From Ruminococcaceae bacterium UBA1772 (lineage in GTDB: Bacteria; Bacillota; Clostridia; Oscillospirales; Acutalibacteraceae), in contig DCGS01000032.1 of assembly GCA_002314645.1 (NCBI GenBank), forward strand, positions 3,996 to 17,228: DNA of 13,233 nucleotides. The letters are read 5' to 3'. Position numbers and translations under genes: made by a program. The notes beneath the pieces were generated by a model. It was not told the origin of the DNA. It did not search any database and saw nothing but the letters and a program-made list of their open reading frames with translations. Shown here in pieces: positions 7,075-12,903 of this stretch (position 1 is its first letter; each line of letters opens with the position of its first letter).

Positions 7075-7632
7075 TTGGAACACTTAATAATAATTAGTTT
7101 ATTAATTATAGAAGTATTAATTTTTAATTTTTTTATTATAAAAAGATATTCTGATAATATTTTACATCCTAAATTTGATAAAAAGTATTTTGAGAAATAT
7201 TTATATTATAGAATTGCAATTACATTATATGAAGGTTCTAAATGGTATATAAATAATTATGTTAGAATATTACCTCTTGCAAGGACATATTATCTTTTCT
7301 CTTTTAATTTGTTAAATTCATATTTTGTCATATATGGATTCATTTGCACCCTTCCAAATGATTATAATACGATATCTATCAATACAATAAATTTAATTAT
7401 TAGTATTGTAGTATTTATTTTACTAATGATTCTATCTATTACTTTCTGTTTAAAACAAAAACCCGCTCTTATATCTTTTCTATCTAAAATAGAGTATTTA
7501 GATGAACAGGACAAGCAATTAGAGTTATACGCAATTTTAATTACTATGTTTATTTCATTTTTGTTTTCTGTATTTATTATTTGTTTATTTCTATTGTTTT
7601 TACTTTGTTACATAAAAAAACTCGGTTACTAA
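7075..7632 (+). CDS. Small multi-pass membrane protein of unknown function, TTG start
   Basis: A 185-residue protein that I do not recognise. The likely start is TTG at 7075: a stop codon (TAA, 7072-7074) lies immediately before it in frame, and no internal ATG appears before residue 118. Predicted membrane segments lie at about 4-22, 72-92, 105-125 and 152-180, with basic and acidic residues in the loops (KYFEKYLYYR, EYLDEQDKQ). The ribosome binding site is poor, so translation may depend on coupling to the preceding gene 17 bases upstream. The DNA is extremely AT-rich: only 5 of 60 bases at 7081-7140 are G or C. The stop codon sits in the loop of the downstream terminator, so the last codons form one arm of the hairpin. 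An open frame of this length in such AT-rich DNA is itself evidence of coding. Confidence 0.6.
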   Translation: MEHLIIISLLIIEVLIFNFFIIKRYSDNILHPKFDKKYFEKYLYYRIAITLYEGSKWYINNYVRILPLARTYYLFSFNLLNSYFVIYGFICTLPNDYNTISINTINLIISIVVFILLMILSITFCLKQKPALISFLSKIEYLDEQDKQLELYAILITMFISFLFSVFIICLFLLFLLCYIKKLGY

Positions 7633-7650
7633 ACGTAACCGAGTTTTTAT
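7613..7650. terminator. Bidirectional intrinsic terminator between convergent units
   Basis: ACTCGGTTAC (7620-7629) pairs perfectly with GTAACCGAGT (7635-7644) around the loop TAAAC. An A-run (7614-7620) lies on the left and a T-run (7644-7648) on the right, so both strands give a hairpin followed by U residues. It ends the + strand membrane-protein unit and the - strand decarboxylase operon, whose last stop codon begins 15 bases away. Confidence 0.92.
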
Positions 7651-7664
7651 TGTTATGAGAAAAA

Positions 7665-8870
7665 TTACATATTTCCAAATACCTGGAGAAGGAAACCAGC
7701 AGCAACTGCTGAACCAATTACACCAGCTACGTTTGGACCCATAGCGTGCATGAGAAGGAAGTTTGAAGGATTAGCCTTTTGACCTTCAACCTGAGCAACA
7801 CGAGCAGCCATAGGAACTGCAGATACACCTGCTGAACCAATAAGTGGATTGATCTTGCCTTTTGTAAGGAAGCACATAAGCTTACCAAGGAGAAGACCAC
7901 CAATTGTTGAGAATGAGAATGCAATAAGACCAAGTACAACAATCTTAACTGTTTCAAGCTTTAAGAATGTGTCATATCTTGCTGTTGCACCAACAGATGT
8001 TGAAAGGAATATTGTAACAATATTCATAAGGTTATTCTGAGCTGTGTCAGAAAGTCTGTCTGTAACTCCGCATTCCTTAAGAAGGTTACCAAGCATAAGG
8101 CATCCAAGAAGAGGAGCAACAGATGGAAGGATGAGAACTGTAAGAATTGTAACAACGATAGGGAAGATGATCTTCTCTTTCTTAGAAACAGTTCTAAGAG
8201 TTTCCATCTTAATCTTACGCTCTTTTTCAGTTGTAAGAAGTCTCATAAGAGGTGGCTGAATAAGAGGAATAAGAGCCATGTATGAGTAAGCAGCAATTGC
8301 AATTGGAGCAAGAAGGTTTGGAGCAAGAATCTTTGTGAGCCAAATTGCTGTAGGACCATCAGCACCACCAATGATAGCAATTGATGCAGCTTCGTTACCA
8401 GCGAAGCCAAGAAGAACAGCCATAATAAGAGCACAGTAAACACCAAGCTGAGCAGCTGCACCTAAGAGAAGTGACTTAGGGTTAGCAATCATAGGTGAGA
8501 AGTCTGTCATGGCACCAACGCCAAGGAAAATAAGGGATGGATAAAGACCAGTCTTAACACCAATGTAGAGGATATCAAGAAGGCCGCCATGCCTTAGTAT
8601 TTCGCCGTAATTAATTGGCTGTACAACACCGTCAACTACGTTAATCCAATATTCAGGATTGTAAAGAGGTGTATCATTTACTGAAATTGGTAAGTTAGTA
8701 AGGAGCATACCGAATGCAATACCAACAAGGAGCAATGGCTCAAACTTCTTACCAATACCAAGGTAGAGAAGTACGCAAGCAATAATAAGCATTATTACCT
8801 GACGTATGTCGGTGATATTTGCAAATCCAGAGGATGCTACAATACCACTTAAAGTGTCAAGTATGTTCAT
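7665..8870 (-). CDS. oadB: Sodium-translocating decarboxylase beta subunit (OadB family)
   Basis: A 401-residue integral membrane protein with about ten hydrophobic segments. It is the channel that couples decarboxylation of the carboxybiotin arm to Na+ export. Family hallmarks are IIGGADGPTAIW (167-177), whose D171 corresponds to the essential aspartate of Klebsiella OadB, and the C-terminal signature SAGVSAVPMAARVAQ (346-360) with NPSNFLLMHAMGPN (367-380). The length is close to that of short family members. It starts at 8870 after an AAGGAGG site that overlaps the end of the biotin-carrier gene, 13 bases away. It is the last gene of the operon. OadB, MmdB and GcdB are homologous, so substrate choice comes from the carboxyltransferase subunit, not from this protein. 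Confidence 0.95.
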   Translation of the reverse strand: MNILDTLSGIVASSGFANITDIRQVIMLIIACVLLYLGIGKKFEPLLLVGIAFGMLLTNLPISVNDTPLYNPEYWINVVDGVVQPINYGEILRHGGLLDILYIGVKTGLYPSLIFLGVGAMTDFSPMIANPKSLLLGAAAQLGVYCALIMAVLLGFAGNEAASIAIIGGADGPTAIWLTKILAPNLLAPIAIAAYSYMALIPLIQPPLMRLLTTEKERKIKMETLRTVSKKEKIIFPIVVTILTVLILPSVAPLLGCLMLGNLLKECGVTDRLSDTAQNNLMNIVTIFLSTSVGATARYDTFLKLETVKIVVLGLIAFSFSTIGGLLLGKLMCFLTKGKINPLIGSAGVSAVPMAARVAQVEGQKANPSNFLLMHAMGPNVAGVIGSAVAAGFLLQVFGNM

Positions 8871-8883
8871 TTAAGGGGCCTCC

Positions 8884-9276
8884 TTATGCAAGTTCTGCTA
8901 AAGCAGCACCTGTTTCAACAGATGAGCCCTTGCTAGCAATAATCTTAGTAACAGTACCGTCTCTTGGAGCAAGTACTTCGTTTTCCATTTTCATTGCTTC
9001 AATAATAAACATAAGGTCGCCAGATTTAACTGCCTGACCAGCTGATACTTTAACTTCAAGAACTGTGCCTGGAAGTGGAGAAGTAACAGCGTTTGCACCA
9101 GCAGCGGCTGGAGCAGCTGGTGCTGCTGCAGGAGCAGGTGCAGTTGGAGTTGCTACAGGAGCGGCAGCAGGTGCTGGAGCTGGAGCCATAGCTTCATACT
9201 CATCAACGAGGATTGCTTCTCCTTTTTCAACTTCAACTTCGTATACTTTACCATTTAATGTAACTTTATATTTCAT
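8884..9276 (-). CDS. Biotin carboxyl carrier protein of the decarboxylase
   Basis: A 130-residue carrier. Residues 1-28 form a short N-terminal beta region. Residues 30-60 are a flexible Ala/Pro-rich swinging linker, and 64-130 form a biotinyl domain. The biotinylation motif EAMKMENE places the acceptor lysine at residue 96, about 35 residues from the C terminus as usual. It carries CO2 from the carboxyltransferase to the membrane beta subunit. In many OadA proteins this domain is fused to the C terminus, whereas here it is a separate chain. The start at 9276 is 2 bases after the OadG-like stop, with GGAGG inside the end of that gene, indicating translational coupling. Confidence 0.94.
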   Translation of the reverse strand: MKYKVTLNGKVYEVEVEKGEAILVDEYEAMAPAPAPAAAPVATPTAPAPAAAPAAPAAAGANAVTSPLPGTVLEVKVSAGQAVKSGDLMFIIEAMKMENEVLAPRDGTVTKIIASKGSSVETGAALAELA

Positions 9277-9278
9277 AA

Positions 9279-9599
9279 TTAGTTTTCCTCCACTTCTTTA
9301 ATGGAAATGAACCTGAGCTCATTAAGAGGAGTCTCAAGCTTGTCGGCAACAATTGCCATTATCATTGCAGCGTCTCTATCAGAAACATTCTTAAGTGTAA
9401 GTTCACCACATGAACCTGGGGCAGAAGGAAGGTCAGCCTTTGGAGCTTCAGCACCAGCTGCTTCAGCCTTCTTTTCAGGTTTACCAAGCTTCTCAAAAAC
9501 GAGAGCCATTACTTTAATTGCACACATAAGTACAACGAGAACTGTGAAAACTACAAGAATTCCGACAACTGCAGTAATTAATACGTCTGAAATTGCCAT
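9279..9599 (-). CDS. oadG: OadG-like small membrane subunit of the decarboxylase
   Basis: A 106-residue protein with one N-terminal membrane helix (about 5-34), an Ala/Pro/Lys-rich linker (40-62) and a cytoplasmic C-terminal part (65-106, ending FISIKEVEEN). OadG-type subunits anchor the alpha subunit to the membrane beta subunit and help assembly. The family is short and poorly conserved, so the call rests on size, topology and position between the carboxyltransferase and the biotin carrier. The start at 9599 follows an AAGGAG site overlapping the oadA stop, with a 14-base gap. A weak match to other small gamma/delta subunits is also possible. Confidence 0.82.
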   Translation of the reverse strand: MAISDVLITAVVGILVVFTVLVVLMCAIKVMALVFEKLGKPEKKAEAAGAEAPKADLPSAPGSCGELTLKNVSDRDAAMIMAIVADKLETPLNELRFISIKEVEEN

Positions 9600-9613
9600 A
9601 ACGTTTTCACTCC

Positions 9614-10993
9614 TTATAACTCTTCAATTGTATATTTAACAATCTTTTCTTCACGTGCTTTACGTTCATTGAAGAACTTCTCTGCAACCTGAGGGAAAGC
9701 AATATATGAAAGAACATCTTCGTCTGAACGAGCAATGTCGCCAAGTTCAGCTTTTGTCTTTTCAAATGTTGGTTCAAGAGTATCTGCAAAACGTCCTGAA
9801 ATTACATCGTCACCAACAACTTCCTTCTGAAGTTCTTTGTTGATTTCACCAGGAGCTTTACCGTACTCACCACGAAGATAAGCCTTAACTTCCTTAGTTA
9901 CGTTCTTATAACGTTCACCAGCAAGAATGTTGTTTGTTGCCTGAACACCAACAATCTGGCTTGTAGGAGTAACAAGAGGAGGGTAGCCGAGATCTTCACG
10001 AACTCTTGGTACTTCATAAAGTACATCCTCAAACTTATCCATAGCATTCTGCATTTTAAGCTGAGAAATAAGGTTTGAAAGCATTCCGCCTGGAACCTGG
10101 TAAGTAAGAGCATCTGTGTCTGTACCCATTACCTTAGGATCAAGAAGGCCTGAATCTACATATTCCTGCTTAATTGGCTTGAAGTAGTCGTTTACTTCCT
10201 TAACCTTTGCTGTGTCAAGATCAACGTCGAAGCCAACCTGACGAAGAGCATAAGCAAGTGTCTCTGTTGCAGGCTGTGATGTACCACCTGAAAGGCAGCT
10301 AACAGCTGTATCAATTACGTCAACACCAGCTTCAGCAGCTTTGATTGCTGTCATGTAAGCAAGACCTGTTGTGCAGTGTGTGTGAAGGATAACAGGAATT
10401 TCTGGCTCTGCATCTTTAATTGCAGATACAAGGTCATAAGCTTCCTGTGGGCCCATAATACCAGCCATATCCTTAATGGCAATAGTAGAAGCACCCATAG
10501 ATTTAAGATTCTTTGCAAGTTCAACATACTTATCAAGTGTATGAACTGGACTTGTTGTATAAGAGATTGCACCTGAAGCAATTGCACCTTGCTTTACAGC
10601 TTCATCAATTGCAACTTCAAGGTTACGAACGTCATTAAGAGCGTCGAAAATTCTGATGATATCAATACCATTCTTTACAGAATATTCAACGAACTTTCTT
10701 ACAACATCATCTGGATAGTGCTTGTATCCAAGGATGTTCTGTCCACGAAGAAGCATTTGAAGCTTTGTGTCAGGAGCAAGTGATTTAATTTTTCTAAGTC
10801 TTTCCCATGGATCCTCAGAAAGGAAACGAAGGCAAGAGTCGAATGTTGCGCCACCCCAGCACTCCATTGAGTAGTATCCGCATTCGTTCATTGTAGGAAG
10901 AATTTCCTCAAACTTTTCGAATGGGAGACGGGTAGCAATAAGGCTTTGCTGTGCGTCTCTGAGCACAGTTTCTGTTAACTGTATTTTTCTCAT
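9614..10993 (-). CDS. oadA: Oxaloacetate decarboxylase alpha subunit, carboxyltransferase only
   Basis: A 459-residue biotin-dependent carboxyltransferase that should move the carboxyl group of oxaloacetate to biotin, releasing pyruvate. The HMGL-like TIM barrel shows TVLRDAQQSL (9-18) with metal ligand D13, the carboxylated/metal-binding lysine in AIKDMAG (K174), and the metal histidines in HTHCTTG (H204, H206). LSGGTSQPATE (234-244) matches the PYC/OadA group. The conserved PYC/OadA domain follows to the C terminus. There is no biotinyl domain, which is supplied by the separate carrier gene downstream, so the protein is shorter than fused OadA (about 590 residues). The ATG at 10993 has a GGGAGG site at 6-base spacing. 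Pyruvate carboxylase subunit B is the main alternative, but the membrane subunits in the same operon favour the Na+-pumping decarboxylase. Confidence 0.93.
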   Translation of the reverse strand: MRKIQLTETVLRDAQQSLIATRLPFEKFEEILPTMNECGYYSMECWGGATFDSCLRFLSEDPWERLRKIKSLAPDTKLQMLLRGQNILGYKHYPDDVVRKFVEYSVKNGIDIIRIFDALNDVRNLEVAIDEAVKQGAIASGAISYTTSPVHTLDKYVELAKNLKSMGASTIAIKDMAGIMGPQEAYDLVSAIKDAEPEIPVILHTHCTTGLAYMTAIKAAEAGVDVIDTAVSCLSGGTSQPATETLAYALRQVGFDVDLDTAKVKEVNDYFKPIKQEYVDSGLLDPKVMGTDTDALTYQVPGGMLSNLISQLKMQNAMDKFEDVLYEVPRVREDLGYPPLVTPTSQIVGVQATNNILAGERYKNVTKEVKAYLRGEYGKAPGEINKELQKEVVGDDVISGRFADTLEPTFEKTKAELGDIARSDEDVLSYIAFPQVAEKFFNERKAREEKIVKYTIEEL

Positions 10994-11008
10994 ACATGTC
11001 CTCCCAGC

Positions 11009-11034
11009 TATTTATGCATTTCAGCGCATAAATA
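11009..11034 (-). promoter_or_regulatory. Perfect 9-bp inverted repeat in the oadA leader
   Basis: On the - strand TATTTATGC, an 8-base spacer (GCTGAAAT) and GCATAAATA form a perfect inverted repeat. It ends only a few bases before the oadA ribosome binding site (10999-11005) and lies downstream of the predicted promoter. It could be a repressor operator or an RNA hairpin that affects translation. A related CGCATAA heptamer (+ strand) occurs at 11025-11031 and again at 11049-11055, two dozen bases apart. No T-run follows, so it is not a terminator. Confidence 0.5.
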
Positions 11035-11056
11035 AATATTTACATTAACGCATAAT

Positions 11057-11085
11057 ATTGTAATAAAAATATTAAATAAATTCAA
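11057..11085 (-). promoter_or_regulatory. Predicted promoter of the decarboxylase operon
   Basis: On the - strand TTGAAT (11085-11080), a 17-base spacer and TACAAT (11062-11057) match sigma-A boxes. It lies between the terminator of the upstream gene and oadA, leaving a leader of roughly 55 bases that contains the inverted repeat at 11009-11034. The surrounding DNA is AT-rich, so the call is moderate. Confidence 0.5.
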
Positions 11086-11129
11086 TATATAAAGTGCTAA
11101 TAAAATGATTATTTATTAACAATATATAC

Positions 11130-11159
11130 AAAAAAAGACCACATCCGAAGATGTGGTCT
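11130..11159 (-). terminator. Intrinsic terminator after the SDR/zinc-ribbon gene
   Basis: AGACCACATC (11136-11145) pairs perfectly with GATGTGGTCT (11150-11159). On the - strand the loop is the stable TTCG tetraloop closed by C-G, and seven T follow. It begins about 20 bases after the stop codon. This ends transcription before the decarboxylase operon, so the two units are separate. Confidence 0.93.
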
Positions 11160-11180
11160 AAATTTTTAGAAGTATTTAAT

Positions 11181-12728
11181 TTATGCCTTCTTGTACTCGT
11201 CGTACTCAGCGTAAATTTCTTCGCCCTGGCAAAGGTCTTCGTTCTTGCCGTGGTCTGCATACCAAACCTGAGCAAAGAATGGGTTAACCTTAGCAATTGC
11301 GTCGTAGTTCCATGGGAATGGTTCACACTCTGGGCACCAAATACCACCCTTAAGTACTGTGTTTACTGAAAGGTTGAATTCGTGACCAAATGCGCACTTC
11401 CATGCAGATGGAGCATAAACGTCAGCTGGCTTCTTAGAATCAAGATATTCACCGCCACGGAATTCAGCAGCCTTCTTGAGGTCAGCAGCTGTAAGCTCTT
11501 CGAGCTTCTTTGACTCATCATAACCGTGGTCAAGCTTATACTTGTCAGCTTCTTTAATATCTCTTGATGGAGGAGTAAGATCCCAGTCGCTCCACTTGTC
11601 AGAGAGCTTCTTGTAGTGATCCATACCGAATGATTCTGTGTCACCCCAGAATGCGTTCATTCTGTTTGCGTCGTTGTTCTTAATCCATGTTCTTGTTCCG
11701 AAACGCTTATCCTTAGCAATCATGCCAAGACCAGCACGAGCAAGCTGTGAAATACCAGGGATTCTTACAACAACTGAAAGCTTGTAGAACCACTCAACTT
11801 CCTTAGCCATGTTCTTGAAGTATACTGGAGCAGGGATGTTCTCACGGAAGTGAAGATAGTTTTCAAGAACATCTGAGTCTGCATACCACTGACCGTGGAA
11901 GTTTCTGTCGATGAACCAGTTTGGCTTGAATACGAGCTTAGAAGCGTCGTGACCCATTCCAATAGCATCAAGGAGAAGGTCTTCAAACTGATAGAGTGAA
12001 AGTCTGTATGTATCACCTGAACCGATGTTGTAGAATGAGCGATAGAACTCTTCTGGGATATCATCGTTACAGAGGTTGCACATGAGGTTAGCAGAGTCAT
12101 CTACTGTAGCCCACTCAAGTACGTCATTCATTGGAACGTGGAACATGATAGGGTCCATGTTCTTAAGAATGTTTGGATAAAGAATACCTGACTGACGCAT
12201 TGAAACCCATTTCTTAAGACCTGATTCAGCGAATACTGTTTCAGCCTTAACCTTAGATACAGCGTAGTGGTCATATACTGAACACTTGATAGGGTCACCT
12301 GTACGAGCCCAGTGAATACCAACTGGACGGTTACCTGTTTCAGCAACTGTACCAATGTAGCAAACTGTAATATCGTCTGGGTTTGGCTGAGCCTTAACAG
12401 CCTTAACGATGTTTTCAGCAGCTGCAACGTTTGTCTTGAGAGTCTTCTTTGGATAGTAGTCAGCTGCAGGAGATACGAGACCACCGATGTGGAGAACGTA
12501 GTTAGCACCTGTTACACATTCAAGAATTGCGTCATAGTTGAGGAAGTCGCCCCATACGATTTTTACTCTTGGGTCACCAAGAAACTGAGCGAACTTTTCT
12601 CTGTTCTTCTTTGAGTCACGAAGAAGAACGTTGATGTTGAGGTCTGGGCGTGTGTCATAAATCTTTTTGAAAGAAGCCCATCCCATATTACCAGAAGCAC
12701 CGGTAATAAATACTGTTTTGTTTGCCAT
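11181..12728 (-). CDS. NAD-dependent epimerase/dehydratase-like protein with C-terminal zinc-ribbon-like domain
   Basis: A 515-residue two-part protein. Residues 1 to about 320 are an extended short-chain dehydrogenase: the Rossmann motif FITGASGNMG (G10, G13, G16), a DxxN-like step at WGDFLNYDA, and the catalytic Y155-x3-K159 (HYAVSK). The GILYPNI and NIGSGDTYRLS stretches are typical of NAD(P)-sugar epimerases and dehydratases. About 330-440 shows no domain I know. Residues 443-468 carry W-x-C445-x3-H449 ... C465-x2-C468, a pattern like the small zinc-ribbon/treble-clef domains (WxCxxGHxW ... CPxC). Another Trp/Cys-containing stretch follows to the end. I set the start at 12728 (MANKTVFITG), which has GGAGG 8 bases upstream, rather than at an ATG 32 codons earlier in the AT-rich leader. 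It is a single-gene unit with its own promoter and terminator. The substrate is unknown: a nucleotide sugar is possible, but no cell-wall or glycan gene is nearby. Confidence 0.85.
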   Translation of the reverse strand: MANKTVFITGASGNMGWASFKKIYDTRPDLNINVLLRDSKKNREKFAQFLGDPRVKIVWGDFLNYDAILECVTGANYVLHIGGLVSPAADYYPKKTLKTNVAAAENIVKAVKAQPNPDDITVCYIGTVAETGNRPVGIHWARTGDPIKCSVYDHYAVSKVKAETVFAESGLKKWVSMRQSGILYPNILKNMDPIMFHVPMNDVLEWATVDDSANLMCNLCNDDIPEEFYRSFYNIGSGDTYRLSLYQFEDLLLDAIGMGHDASKLVFKPNWFIDRNFHGQWYADSDVLENYLHFRENIPAPVYFKNMAKEVEWFYKLSVVVRIPGISQLARAGLGMIAKDKRFGTRTWIKNNDANRMNAFWGDTESFGMDHYKKLSDKWSDWDLTPPSRDIKEADKYKLDHGYDESKKLEELTAADLKKAAEFRGGEYLDSKKPADVYAPSAWKCAFGHEFNLSVNTVLKGGIWCPECEPFPWNYDAIAKVNPFFAQVWYADHGKNEDLCQGEEIYAEYDEYKKA

Positions 12729-12781
12729 TGGATTTTCCTCCGATCCTTTTTTTGAATAATTTTTTATAAAATTACTACAAC

Positions 12782-12811
12782 ATTTTATCATTTTGTAATT
12801 ATATATATCAA
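12782..12811 (-). promoter_or_regulatory. Possible promoter of the SDR/zinc-ribbon gene
   Basis: On the - strand TTGATA (12811-12806), an 18-base spacer and TAAAAT (12787-12782), about 55 bases before the ATG at 12728. A second TATAAT-like hexamer lies inside the spacer with a poorer -35 partner. It sits immediately after the terminator of the preceding gene, where a promoter is required. Confidence 0.42.
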
Positions 12812-12822
12812 GCAAAATTAAC

Positions 12823-12885
12823 AAAAAAACCGACTAAAATGAATATTTATAGGTGTTAACCAAAAACATTCATTATTAGTCGGTT
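12823..12885 (-). terminator. Intrinsic terminator of the partial gene at the right edge
   Basis: AACCGACTAA (12828-12837) pairs with TTAGTCGGTT (12876-12885). The stem continues through AATGAAT (12838-12844) and ATTCATT (12868-12874) with a one-base bulge. On the - strand the hairpin runs into seven T (12829-12823). It lies 18 bases after the stop codon at 12904. Confidence 0.9.
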
Positions 12886-12903
12886 AAATTGCTTAATACT
12901 TTG

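Noticed and set aside
9065..9301. Gly/Ala-rich + strand open frame opposite the biotin carrier
   Set aside because: It is the complement of the Ala/Pro linker codons of the carrier, which has a clear biotinylation motif on the - strand.
9614..10993. Pyruvate carboxylase subunit B as the main call for the carboxyltransferase
   Set aside because: It is co-transcribed with a membrane beta subunit and an OadG-like subunit and no biotin carboxylase is present, so a Na+-pumping decarboxylase fits better. It is kept as an alternative in the gene entry.
10994..11129. Small gene or regulatory RNA between oadA and the SDR terminator
   Set aside because: No open frame with a ribosome binding site was found. 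The stretch is explained by the predicted promoter and the inverted repeat.
12729..12824. Longer N terminus for the SDR gene (32 extra codons)
   Set aside because: The extra stretch is AT-rich, has no ribosome binding site and overlaps the predicted promoter. The GGAGG before 12728 and the standard Rossmann start MANKTVFITG fix the start.
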